Assembly (NCBI GenBank): GCA_905116865.2
Contig: CAJHNH020000190.1
Span: forward strand, 93,501-157,500
Origin: Candidula unifasciata
Lineage: Eukaryota > Mollusca > Gastropoda > Stylommatophora > Geomitridae
DNA length: 64,000 nucleotides
Reading direction: 5' to 3'
Positions 32,871-42,869 of the stretch are shown one piece after another. A program made the position numbers and the translations under genes. Below the pieces are notes generated by a model, which saw only the letters and a program-made list of their open reading frames with translations, was not told the DNA's origin and ran no database searches. How positions within the stretch are numbered: the first letter of the stretch is position 1; each line of letters starts with the position of its first letter.

Positions 32871-33095
32871 GTTGATACTTAACTCGTCCTCTTGTGGTAT
32901 GCAATTTTTCTTTTTTTGAAGCCCCACCCTGGTTTTCGCCGGGGGCCCCAAATAAATATAGCTGGCCTCACATGTGACCATAACGGCTGAATATGTTTTC
33001 TGGGACCTCTACACGGGTGATCCTCATCCACATGGTGGCACTTTGTGACACATGGTGTTTATCGCTTGTGTGATGTTCTGGTGGGGTACAACAAG
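32871..33095 (+). repeat. Family F repeat, third in the row
   Basis: Diverged copy (GTTTTCGCCGGGGGCCCCAA) with tail ACAACAAGCAAGCAG. It is followed by the same TTTGTTTCTGCTGAATTTAT flank that precedes the first copy. Confidence 0.8.
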
Positions 33096-33214
33096 CAAGC
33101 AGGGATTTGTTTCTGCTGAATTTATGTCTATGGGATTTAAATCAAATATATAAGTGGTCTCAAGCCTGGAAGCGGCCCTGCCCCTTGGCCTCCTCCTCCC
33201 CCCCCCTTCCGTCA

Positions 33215-33445
33215 ATTTTCTTCTTCTTCTTTGTGTTCAACTCCGTAAACTTTGGCGGAAAGCTCTGGTTACTCGTCCACTTCTGGACTCCAGTCCTGTT
33301 TCAGAACCTGAGTGTTGCGTGTGCATCCATTTTACAGATGTGACTTACTTGTATGCAGACTGCTGGTTCATTGCCTCTCAGGCAGATACACTCCGACTTT
33401 GAAGGAAGCTCCCAATTAGTCGACTCTTTCGACATGCTTTTGTGT
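33215..33445 (-). repeat. Family G repeat
   Basis: TTCTTCTTCTTTGTGTTCAA marks the AAG tail on the minus strand. The body runs to TCGACTCTTTCGACATGCTT. The 5' head with the paired CCACA...GTGGG segment is missing. Confidence 0.7.
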
Positions 33446-33682
33446 AGGCAATTTTGAAAACGGGTTCATTTGTACTTGTAATAATCCGTATATTAACGTT
33501 TATTTGTTTTTAGTTTAAGGATAAATAAAATTTGTTTTAAGCTTTTTATAAAACAAAAAAACCAGGGACATGAACAGTATGTACACCTATCGTTAAAAAT
33601 CTAATTAATATTGTGTAACACGTGCATATAGTTACAGATTAGGAACACTTTCCTCCAATTTATTAAAATAACATCTTTCATC

Positions 33683-33752
<70 letters not shown>
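33683..33752. repeat. (TCTG)n(TC)n microsatellite
   Basis: Five CTGT units are followed by about 25 TC dinucleotides. Confidence 0.95.
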
Positions 33753-33755
<3 letters not shown>

Positions 33756-33807
33756 AACTACGTGTGAAGCTGAACGAGGTGTCCAGTTTCAGGGGCGGTT
33801 AAACACA

Positions 33808-34055
33808 ACGTTAGTTGTGTATCCTTTACAAGACGTTGCCGAACCAATTCCAGCATTTTGTGGCTGTTGTGGCTTTTCTAGGCAAATTTACCTCCAGTAG
33901 TTTGTCATTGCCTTCCGGACGGTTGCTTTCTCGATACCACTGTTCGAAACCAACGTGAGGCGCAAGGCCCAGCTGGGATCGAACCCAGCGTCCCGGCATA
34001 ACGAAGGGCGTTCGCAACGCCTAAACCACAGACGCCGACTTAGCCTTGGTGACGC
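33808..34055 (-). repeat. Family A SINE (34-kb variant)
   Basis: The full body and tRNA-like head are present (GTCTGTGGTTTAGGCGTTGC, GGGTTCGATCCC). Upstream of the usual start it has an extra leader, TGCGTCACCAAGGCTAAGTC, shared with 30625-30695. This suggests a longer subfamily. Confidence 0.85.
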
Positions 34056-34056
34056 A

Positions 34057-34285
34057 TATAAATATATACATACATACATACATACATACATACATACATA
34101 CATACATACATACATACATACATACATACATACATACATACATACATACATACATACATACATACATACATACATACATACATACATACATACATACATA
34201 CATACATACATACATACATACATACATACATACATACATACATACATACATACATACATACATACATACATACATACATACATAC
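34057..34285. repeat. (CATA)n microsatellite, about 57 copies
   Basis: Virtually perfect CATA/TGTA repeats for about 228 bp, adjoining the 5' head of the family A SINE. Several frames stay open across it, which has no coding meaning. Confidence 0.97.
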
Positions 34286-34865
34286 ACACACACATGTATA
34301 TGTATGTAATAGAATCACTATTTAGGACGCCATATTTCCTAAAGGAGATCAAATCTTTATGTGGAATTGAGACACAGTTACGACGATAGCCTTGGCTTCT
34401 ACCAGTAAGAAAGTCCGAGATTTTATTCTTTATTAAATGTTGATATGTTGATCAATAATATTTTTACATATGTGATTTGTTTTAAAAATATCTCTTTTAT
34501 TTTTATATTTTAGTCCTCAGAGTTGATCATCATTTGTTACTAATATTCACTGAGTACTGTATTTAGGGAAATAAATTAAAAAAAAAAACTACATTTCGAG
34601 TTTGTCGGTCAATGGAACTGATTAATTTATTGTCATTGTTTTTAATGGGAAACATTACCTTAGAGCTCGAACGAATCGGAATTCGAACACGCTCTCGGAG
34701 CGGATTATGTTCTGATTCCTTTGTACCATTGTCATTAATTTTAGTCAGGATCAACTTTTAAACATCACTCATACGAGCATGTCATGCAACAACCGCTTGG
34801 TTGATGGGCAAGGTGTCTCTCTCGCTCTCTCTCTTCCCCCCACCCCCCGACAGCTCCCTAAGGTT
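34286..34865. other. No gene or repeat recognised
   Basis: AT-rich, unassigned. Confidence 0.4.
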
Positions 34866-34985
34866 CAGCCTCGCAGAAAATAAGCTGAAATGTTTTGGTC
34901 ATATCAAGCGCCATGGTAAACTGGAAGAAAAAAAAAATAATAGCAGAAGGTATGATACCAGGAAGGAGGGACTCTGTCGGATCTG
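34866..34985 (+). mobile_element. LINE C-terminal scrap (weak)
   Basis: Translation gives LAENKLKCFGHIKRHGKLEE and, after an A-run frame loss, IIAEGMIPGRRDS. This resembles the FGHxxRH...xGxxxGRR tail of LINE polymerases. It is short and shifted, so the support is thin. Confidence 0.35.
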
Positions 34986-35302
34986 TTCTTTCCAGCGAAC
35001 CCTGGATCGTCCTGGATGTCCGGTTTCTCATGCCTGCTGTGGTTGTCGATACGTTCCCACTTTGCATACATGTCCAAACCATCGAAACTGTGACTGATCC
35101 ACTCCAATTTTCCAAGAAACACTAAAAAAAAAAAAAAAGAAAAAAGAAACACAGACAAGGGTCATAACAAAAGACACACGTGAATAGTTATTTATTATGG
35201 ATTATGTCCCTTTAGCTATGTTTTTTGCAAAACCAAATACTGATTCATCGGTAATGATGACTGTTTACAGTTCTGAATCTCGTGGTGGCTGTCTCTTGAA
35301 GG

Positions 35303-35732
35303 AAGTGGTTCCCAACATTCCTCACGCCGCGACCCTTTAATACAGTTCCTTCATGTTGTGGCGACCTCCAAAAAATATTTTATATCACAATTATGTGTTT
35401 TCCGAAGGCTTAGCCGACCTATAGGAAAGGTTCGTTGGATCCAAAAAAAAAAAAAAGGGAAGCGACCGGCAGGTTGAGAAAAACGTTAGTTGCGTATCCT
35501 TAACATGACGTTGCAGAACCAACCCCAGCAGCCCCTGGGTGTTGTGTAGTTTCTCTAGGCAAATTTACGTCCAGTAGTTTGCCATTGCTTCCCGGACGGT
35601 CGGCCCCCTGATACCGCGGTCGAAACCAACGCAAGGCGTATGACCCGCAGCTGGGATCGAACCCGGTATCCCGGCATTATGAAGCGTTCGCATCGACTTA
35701 GCCACAGAGCCGACGCAGGCTGAGAACCGCTG
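35303..35732. mobile_element. hAT MITE with nested family A SINE
   Basis: The left end AAGTGGTTCCCAACATTCC is followed by GCCGCGACCCTTTAATACAG. The right end is GGCTGAGAACCGCTG at 35732. The 8-bp TSD is CTTGAAGG (35295-35302) and CTTAAAGG (35733-35740), 7/8. In this copy the internal GCGACC-flanked segment occurs once, showing the unexpanded state. A family A SINE sits six bases before the right end. Confidence 0.88.
35481..35714 (-). repeat. Family A SINE nested in the MITE, 12-bp TSD
   Basis: The head GTCGGCTCTGTGGCTAAGTC is at 35714 on the minus strand. GCAGGTTGAGAA (35469-35480) and GCAGGCTGAGAA (35715-35726) are the duplicated target, which is the MITE's own terminal sequence. The SINE is therefore younger than the MITE insertion. 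Confidence 0.92.
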
Positions 35733-35761
35733 CTTAAAGGGTACGGTATGATAATCGTCGA

Positions 35762-35995
35762 GAGTAGCCGTGGTGTAGTGGCTAATCCTCGCTTGCGGAT
35801 CTCTAGGTGGTTTGTTCGGGTTCTGACGAAGCCGAACTTTTTTCAAAAGAAATGACCTCGGCTCCCAGGTTGACCCAGCCTTGAGTGGATACCTGATGCA
35901 GTCCTGGGAAGTAAAGGCGACCGGCGGAATGCTGACCACATCACCCACCAACTGCCGATTGATCTATTACATGTAGGTCTGGCCTTATACCCCTA
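35762..35995 (+). repeat. Family D SINE, full length
   Basis: Head GTAGCCGTGGTGTAGTGGCT, B-box-like GTTTGTTCGGGTTCTGACG, body GGCTCCCAGGTTGACCCAGC, 3' end GGTCTGGCCTTATACCCCTA. Confidence 0.8.
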
Positions 35996-36182
35996 TAGCC
36001 ATCGAAAATGCTGTGCCGGCTCCACGATAACGGTTGGCTGGGGTTGATATGTTTATGCCCTGATGCCTTTGTTTGGGTTATTACGTGACACGGCCTCAAT
36101 AATTTCCAAGGTCCTACTCTCGCACCATTGTTCGATTGTCTGGGAAACTCTAATAGTCACTGAAGGTTAGATCACGAAATCG

Positions 36183-36397
36183 TCTTCTTCTTCTTTTTCT
36201 TCTTCTGCTTTTTCTTTTTCTTCTCTTACTTCTTCTTCTTCTTATTATTATTATTATACTTCTACTTTTTCTTCTTCTTCTTCTTTTTCCTTATCTTCTT
36301 CTTCTTCTTCTTCTTTTTCTTCTTCTACTTCTTCTTCTTCTTCTTATTATTATTTTCTTCTTCTTCTTCTTCTTCTTCTTCTTCTTCTTCTTCTTCT

Positions 36398-36480
<83 letters not shown>

Positions 36481-36482
36481 TT
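36183..36482. repeat. (TTC)n/(TTA)n microsatellite
   Basis: About 200 bp of imperfect TTC followed by about 84 bp of nearly perfect TTA. Homopurine on the minus strand. Confidence 0.95.
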
Positions 36483-36977
36483 GACTATTATTATTCACCG
36501 ACTTAAGCAACCATAGGCTATCGTCACTCTTTAAACCACATTTGCGTGTTTCTGTTTTTTTTTAGGTAAGAAAAATGCATTAGGTTCACGATTGGACGAA
36601 CAGATGAGAAACCGACAGCTAGAAGAACAGCAGATAGACAGACACAAACTAGTTAATGACCCATCCGTCCATCCAACAGCAAGCTGTCTATGACAGTAAC
36701 AGACAGCTGACAGTAATTGATGCCTGACAGCTAGTGTTGTTTGACAGAAATGGATGACTGTCGTTACCTGATAAAGAGAGACGGGTCCTTACATAGAACC
36801 ACACCCCGGTGATTTATGACCGCCGGCCAGTTTTGGATGAAGATTGTTATCTCCTGACCTAGGGTAATTAGGTTTACGAATCAACCTTCCAGGATACGGG
36901 TAAATCAACTGCCTTGCCTGGGAGAAGCATCCTCTGGGAATGTTTTCTAGTCATTTTCCTATCCAGTTTCTCTTGTT
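36483..36977. other. No gene or repeat recognised
   Basis: Contains a few diffuse GACAGCTGACAG-like repeats at 36.65-36.75 kb. Otherwise unassigned. Confidence 0.4.
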
Positions 36978-37325
36978 TGGTTTACAACGGATTAACATTT
37001 TGGCACAAGGGTAGAAACCTATAGGTGCTCCCTTCTACTTCTAACTCAAGCCTGATTCCGAAGAATCTCAGCGCATGTAGGAGCTCCGTAGCACAGGTGA
37101 GGATCCTGAAATACTTTGGGTAGATTTTAAACACTAAATTTTGCCCGGGCAGGCTACTTTTTTTAAATCTCCAACTGCCAAGGGATGTTTTATGTACGCA
37201 ACAATACACACGGGAGTCCGATCTTACTACCTAGAGACCAGGGAAATTACCAGAAGTCCCCGTAAAAAAAATCCCAGCCTTCGCCGGGGCCTGAACCCGG
37301 GACCTCCAGAACTCAAGGCGGACGA
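36978..37325 (-). repeat. Family C SINE, near full length
   Basis: The minus-strand B-box region is GGTCCCGGGTTCAGGCCCC. The ATCGGACTCCCGTGTGTATT and AGGATCCTCACCTGTGCTAC segments follow, and the 3' end is TTAATCCGTTGTAAACC. Confidence 0.75.
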
Positions 37326-37574
37326 CTGTTGTCATTGCGTTCTCTTTTTTCTCACATCGCATAGTGTGCCAACAGAATCCTCACTTTATTTGTCCCAGAT
37401 CACCACAAATCGCTAGTTTGAGCTTCTTTTGTAGGATTTCATCCTGTGATCCTTAGTGCTTTTGTATATCTGTGTATAATTCGTGAAAGAGCAGATATTA
37501 CCACAGTTCACTGTCGCTTTAGACATGTCTTTGTTGTCTGGCCATCTATCTCGAATGGGGGATGGACGTATTCC

Positions 37575-37693
37575 CAAAGATCTTATTTGTTGTATTCTTA
37601 GCACGCTTGTTTCCATGGCCATTTGGAGGTGACAGGTTTGATTCCCGGCACGGTAACTATAACATTCTATTTTTTAATGTTGTCTAGTGTGTC
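37575..37693 (+). repeat. Family B SINE, left part
   Basis: GTATTCTTAGCACGCTTGTT and TCCATGGCCATTTGGAGGTG lead to the B-box-like AGGTTTGATTCCCGGCACGG. The copy is split by a family A SINE at 37694 and resumes at 37882. Confidence 0.75.
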
Positions 37694-37881
37694 TGTCGGC
37701 GTCTGTGGCTTAGGCGTTGCGTACGCGCTTCGTAATGCAGGGGTGCCGGGTTCGATCCCAGCTGCAGGCCCACGCCTTGCGGTGGTTTTGACAGTGGTAT
37801 CGAGTAGCCGACCATCCAGAAGCAATGGCAAACTACTAGAAAAACCACAGTAGCCAAAAACTGCTAGGGTTGGTTCTGTAA
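37694..37881 (+). repeat. Family A SINE nested in family B, 10-bp TSD
   Basis: CTAGTGTGTC occurs at 37684-37693 and 37882-37891. This target is part of the family B consensus seen intact at 46.7 kb and 57.0 kb. The body is slightly shortened. Confidence 0.9.
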
Positions 37882-37945
37882 CTAGTGTGTCCTTTTGTCT
37901 CTCTACTTCTTTCTATGAGTGCCGATCAATACAATGTTAATCCTT
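37882..37945 (+). repeat. Family B SINE, right part
   Basis: CTACTTCTTTCTATGAGTGC and CGATCAATACA complete the family B copy begun at 37575. Confidence 0.75.
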
Positions 37946-37954
37946 TACCGAGAA

Positions 37955-38245
37955 CAAGCCACGTGGAAGAAGACAGCTGGAAAACCCAAACTGGTATATA
38001 AGAATGTATGTAAACAGGATATGAAATCCTTGACATAGATACAGGTAAATGGCAGAGAGTTGCTTGCAGCAGGCAGATGTTTATGGGAAAACGATCTTTG
38101 AGCACAGTCTACTCCAACAGACTGGGGACAAGATCAACAGGTATAAAATTCAATCAATTGACCCAGAAGCTGCCTCATATTGCAGATGCGAAAAATGTGA
38201 CAGATAGTCGCTCTCGCATCTGACTGTTTAGTGACCAAGTACGGT
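37955..38245 (+). mobile_element. LINE C-terminal fragment, second family
   Basis: The frames read RKTAGKPKLVYKNVCKQDMK, then SLDIDTGKWQRVACSR and, further on, CRCEKCDR with an SRxxLxxx-like remnant. KxxVYKDVCKRDMKxLxID followed by a terminal CxxC zinc motif is a common C-terminus of animal LINE polymerases. Stops and shifts make it inactive. Confidence 0.55.
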
Positions 38246-38379
38246 GTGTCTACCCACCGGCACAACTCTGTACTCCTGCAGGACTAAAAGAATATCTGCT
38301 GCATTTTTAACCCTGTGCGGTGTGTGACGGGAATGTGTATATCAGTTTCGTGTTTCTCATTAACATGATGTTATTCATC

Positions 38380-38600
38380 ATCGTCTTCCTCCCGTAAAAC
38401 TGCCTGTCGATGGGTCCCCAGTCGCTGCTGACTGTCTGATCAGCTCTCTCCACTTTTGACGGTCAAGCGAAGTGGACTTTGTGGTTGCATGCGCTAAGGC
38501 TTGTCCAGTCAGTCAAAGTCGGTATCCAGGTCTTTCTTGGCCTGCCTCTTCCACTTTCCCCCTCTACTGACCCCTGTGGTATTGTATTGAGAGACCGTTA
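38380..38600 (-). mobile_element. LINE C-terminal fragment, third family
   Basis: Minus-strand frames give GESGRGRPRKTWIPTLTDW and, after a one-base shift, TTKSTSLDRQKWRELIRQSA followed by ATGDPSTGSF. RGRPRKTW...DRxxWRELIRQS is a typical LINE polymerase tail. It ends in TGATGA. Confidence 0.65.
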
Positions 38601-38771
38601 GATCTTATTATATGTCTGTACCAAAGCTTTTTCTGTCTTTTCACTGTAGTTAAATAGGTTCAAAGTTGCCAGTGTGCTGGGCATTTACACGGCCAACCTC
38701 CTTATGACATTATTAATTTGCTTTAATTCCACTATACAAGAGGTGATTTTAAACATTCGTACATTTGAACA

Positions 38772-38986
38772 GTCGGCTCTGTGGCTAAGTCGATGCGAAC
38801 GCTTCGTAATTCCGGGATGCCAGGTTCGATCCCAGCTGCGGGCCATGCGCCTTGCGTTGGTTTCGACAGTAGTATCAAGAAAGCCGACCGTCCAGAGAGC
38901 AATGGCAAACTACTGGACGTAAATTTGCCTAGCAAAACCACACAACAGCCAGGGGCTGTTGGGGTTGGTTCTGCAACTAACCTAAA
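38772..38986 (+). repeat. Family A SINE, well preserved, 9-bp TSD
   Basis: Head GTCGGCTCTGTGGCTAAGTC, B-box region CAGGTTCGATCCC, 3' end GGTTCTGCAACTAACC. ATTTGAACA flanks it exactly at 38763-38771 and 38987-38995. Confidence 0.93.
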
Positions 38987-39315
38987 ATTTGAACAAAGAA
39001 GACACAAACAATAGTTTGCACAATTTATTGCCCGGCATATTTCGATGTTTCTCGTCAGTTCATACTATAGTAAAAATTGATTTGAATGAAAAAAAAAGGG
39101 GGGGGGGGGGAGGAGGGGGATAATGAGCCTTCTAACTGGAAAAAAAATCGACTACATTCAGAAGTAACTGCCTATTTTATCAGGAAAAATGTAGGTCAAC
39201 GACCGTGTTCTTTTGCCTTCATAAATTAAGACGGAACCAGATTAATGTTGTGGCTTCCATACAGCGGAGCATTCTAGTCGATGTAAAACAAACAGGCAGT
39301 AAGACTTTTGAATGT

Positions 39316-39437
39316 CAGCTGCTAATTACCGCCTTTATATACGACTTTTGCGGTGTAGGCAAGGGACGGGGTGTCTCTGAGCCTAAGGATTTAGCACTAG
39401 CATGGCTAGTGCTGTCGCCACCACTGTGCAAGTCATG

Positions 39438-39477
<40 letters not shown>

Positions 39478-39573
39478 CTACAACATAAAAAAATTTCCAG
39501 CCTTAAAGAGGATTCGAACCCGGGTCTCCCGCATGACAGCCCAGTGTTCTAACCGTTCGGCCAACCGCTCCTT
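39316..39573 (-). repeat. Family H tRNA-derived SINE, 12-bp TSD
   Basis: The minus-strand head reads TTGGCCGAACGGTTAGAACA with B box CCGGGTTCGAATCC. ACTTTTGAATGT flanks it exactly at 39304-39315 and 39574-39585. A (GT)n tract (39438-39475) lies inside the body. Confidence 0.92.
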
Positions 39574-39585
39574 ACTTTTGAATGT

Positions 39586-40536
39586 AATTGATTTTAAGTT
39601 TCATTTAGAAGGACTGATTCATTTACTTCATTTTAATCAACTGTTCATTTAATATGTACGTGACATGATACAGTCATACTATAACAGAAACACAGTTATT
39701 GGACCCGAATTACGGACTAATGACATGTGTCCATGGTACAAAGAGTCTGTTTACAAAACTACTACTGTGATGGTGTTGTGAATATGAGAGGTTATACATC
39801 GTTACACCGCATGTTATGTTTATCTTCTCAAAGCCAGTGGCCGCCATCGCCAGCGTCGTAAATAGCACGAACTGTGTAGATCCAGCAACGATCCTAGTGG
39901 ATCTCTGAAACATCTGCACTTCAGAACAAATGAACAAAGTCAAAAAGTCGAGACGACAACCTTCATATCTCAAGGTTGGCCTCTCAGCCATTTGGCCACT
40001 GGGGCCTAACACGATTAATGATTTAAGAATCGACATCATAGCACACCGGGCACACGCATGTGTGCTCCGTCTCCACGAGTAAATGTGTAGATGCTGTTAC
40101 AGGAGAACACAGGTCGGATTCTTACCATAATACATACTTTCTTAATGGATATGCATTGAATTCCAGATTCACACATTATTGCATGTGTTATTCCATCTAA
40201 CATTGTTTATTTAATCATCCTTCGTTCTTCATTTTCTTCTTTCGTTCGCTTGAAATAGATTATCTTTATCTGCAATATTGTCTCTAGTATGAACTTTACT
40301 GTCCTTTTTTTTAATTCACTTAGCGACCCGTAAAGTTTGGCTTCCATTGATGGCCAAAAGTTTTGCCTTGATGTGTTGTATTTAGGAACAGTCTTGGAGG
40401 ACATGATCTGTTGTCTTATCTGTTGTCTGCTTCCTTTATAAATGGTTTTCAATATATCCGCACCGTCTAGTATGTGTGCTTCTGTAGCTGTGGCGTGTGT
40501 GGCCCAACAATATGCTCCTTCGAGCTGTGTACAGTT
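39586..40536. other. No gene or repeat recognised
   Basis: About 950 bp. Short ORFs on both strands have no recognisable family. Confidence 0.4.
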
Positions 40537-40550
40537 ATACAAACAGTTGT

Positions 40551-40765
40551 GCCCGGCTCTCCAGCATAGCTGGCTAAACCGGATTGCGCGGAGACCGGGT
40601 GACGAACTCCTTGTGGTCCGGGTTCAATCCCGGGGGTAGGCAGGAAAGCCACATTTCTCCCAGATTTACGGTATTTACAATGGAATCAAGGCCGAAAGGT
40701 TGCGATATCCATGATACCGAGCCTAAGGGTTAACAACCCATGGCTTCTGGATACTAAAAACAAAA
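40551..40765 (+). repeat. Family E SINE, reference-quality copy, 14-bp TSD
   Basis: Head GCCCGGCTCTCCAGCATAGC, A-box-like GCTGGCTAAACCGG, B box GTCCGGGTTCAATCCC, 3' end TTCTGGATACTAAAAACAAA. ATACAAACAGTTGT occurs exactly at 40537-40550 and 40766-40779. Confidence 0.95.
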
Positions 40766-40779
40766 ATACAAACAGTTGT

Positions 40780-41397
40780 ACATGTATAAGTCTGATCGCA
40801 AAAGTCCACGATACATGCAATTATACAAAACCAACGACACATGCCCACTATACAAGTAGTTAATACAACAACGCTTAATTGGTTTTTACTCTTTTCATCA
40901 TTATCTGCCGTGAAACCCCACGGGCACATCACGGAATCCCTAGAGACAGATCCCTGAACCACGGTTGAGGAACTCCTGCCTCAGATGTTTAAAAGCTCAG
41001 ACCGACGTTGACTTTGTTAGGCCATCGCTGCATAAAACGAGCATTAATAACTTCCCGACCATTATCAGATAAATGAGGCCTGGCTATTAATAAATAAGGC
41101 AGACATGCGATCCAATGTCCCGCGACAGTGAAAAGGTGCACGTGCAACCTAGTATATGTTGCATCCCGGGCGAGCGTATGAATGACTCACACTTTGATGC
41201 TGGTGATATTTTAAGGGCGACTCCGGGCGTGCTCCATATGTTTTCTAGGTGTTCGGTTACGTGGAGTCGACGGGAGATGAAGATAAAGTGACACCGGGTG
41301 AATGTATTGTCTGTCGTTGAAAACTATTATTTTGAAGCGGTAACGGTTTATGTCGGGGGATCAATATAGCACGTAACTAGAAGCGATCATCCTCCTT
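40780..41397. other. No gene recognised; possible hAT end near 40.97 kb
   Basis: GGTTGAGGAACTCCTG at 40962-40978 reads on the minus strand as CAGGAGTTCCTCAACC, which resembles a hAT terminus. No partner end or TSD was found. Confidence 0.3.
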
Positions 41398-42546
41398 CTA
41401 TGTGTGGTGTGAATCTTCCTTCTTCTCTGTGTGGTGTAATTCTTCCTTCTGCTCTAGGTTATGTAAGTTTTCCTTCTTCTCTTTGTGGCGTAAGTCTTCC
41501 TTCTTCTCTGTGTGGTGTAAATCTTCCTTCTTCTCTCTGTGGTGTAAATCTTCCTTCTTCTCTCTGTGGTGTAAATCGTCCTTCTTCTCTGTGTGGTGTA
41601 AATCTTCCTTCTTCTCTGTGTGGTGTTAATCTTCCTCCTTCTTTAGGGGGTGTAAATCTTCCCCCTTCTCTGTGTGGTGTAAATTTTTCTCCTACATCGT
41701 GTGGTGTAAATCTTCCTTCTTCTCTTTGTGGTGTAACTCTTCCTTCTTCTCTGTGTGGTGTAAATCTTCCTCCTGCTCTGTGTGATGTAACTCTTCCTTC
41801 TTCTCTGTGTGGTGTTATTCTTCCTCCTTCTATGTGTGGTGTAAATCGTCATTCTTTTCTGTGTAGTGAAACTCTTCCTTCTCCTCTGTGTGGTGTAAAT
41901 CTTCCTTCTTCTTTGTGTGGTGTAATTCTTCCTTCTCCTCTATGTGATGCAATTCTTCTTCTTTTCTGTGTGATGTAAATCTTCTTTCTTCTCTATGTTG
42001 TGTAATTCTGCCTTTTTCTCTGTGTGATGTAAATCTTCCTTTTTCTCTATATTGTGTAATTCTGCCCTTTTCTCTGTGTGATGTAAATCTTCCTTCTTCT
42101 CTGTGTGATGTAATTCTTCCTTCTTCTCTGTTTGGTGCAAATCTTCCTCCTTCTCTATGTTGTGTAATTCTGCCATTTTGTCTGTGTGATGTAAATCTTC
42201 CTTCTTCTCTGTGTGGTGTAAATCTTCCTTCTTCTCTGTGTGGTGTAAATCTTCCTCCTTCTTTGGGGGGTGTAAATCTTCCCCCTTCTCTGTGTGGTGT
42301 AAATTTTTCTCATTCTTCGTGTGGTGTAAATCTTCCTTCTTCTCTTTGTAGTGTAACTCTTCCTTCTTCTCTGTGTGGTGTAATTCTTCCTCCTTCTATG
42401 TGTTGTGTAAATCGTCCTTCTTCTCTGTGTAGTGTAACTCTTCCTTCTCCTCTGTGTGGTATAAATCTTCCTTCTTCTCTGTGTGGTGTAATTCTTCCTT
42501 CTCCTCTATGTGATGTAATTCTTCTTCTTTTCTGTGTGATGTAAAT
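41398..42546. repeat. 27-bp minisatellite, about 42 copies
   Basis: The unit is TGTGGTGTAAATCTTCCTTC plus TTCTCTG. Rare variants (CTTTAGGGGGTGTAAATC at 41641, CTTTGGGGGGTGTAAATC at 42261) recur 620 bp apart with matching neighbours, so a ~300-bp block is duplicated. The plus strand is pyrimidine-rich. ORFs of CGVNLPSSL repeats follow from the period and are not treated as protein. Confidence 0.95.
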
Positions 42547-42869
42547 CCATCAGGTTGATCAGGCTTTTTATGCAGTGGTGACTGGGTTCGGTTTTGTGAG
42601 TGTGCAGATAGCTGATAAGGCCAGTTCTAACACTGAAAGTTCTTGAGCAGTGTGGTCAGGGAATAGAAGCGGCATCTCTCTAATGATTGGATTCAGTGTC
42701 TTTTCTGGCTTTTCTTTTCTAAGTTACTGCTGCTGCAGTTCTAGCAGCTTCCTGGGCCACAGCTTCTCGATAAAAAGAGTAGCGCCAGGATGAGCGGTCA
42801 CGTGCAGTGACTTTCCAGGTTTTAGGATTAATACAGAAGTCTTTCGGTGAGGTTTTGAGGCTGTCCTTT

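Noticed and set aside
38772..38845. tRNA gene candidate
   Set aside because: The A and B boxes belong to a SINE head with a SINE body and TSD. Cloverleaf pairing of the acceptor stem is not maintained. Other tRNA-like heads in the window are rejected for the same reason.
40962..40978. Lone hAT-like terminus CAGGAGTTCCTCAACC on the minus strand
   Set aside because: No partner end, no 8-bp duplication and no shared interior were found.
41400..41978. 192-codon plus-strand ORF with CGVNLPSSL repeats
   Set aside because: It follows from the 27-bp array, and the opposite strand and another frame are open as well.
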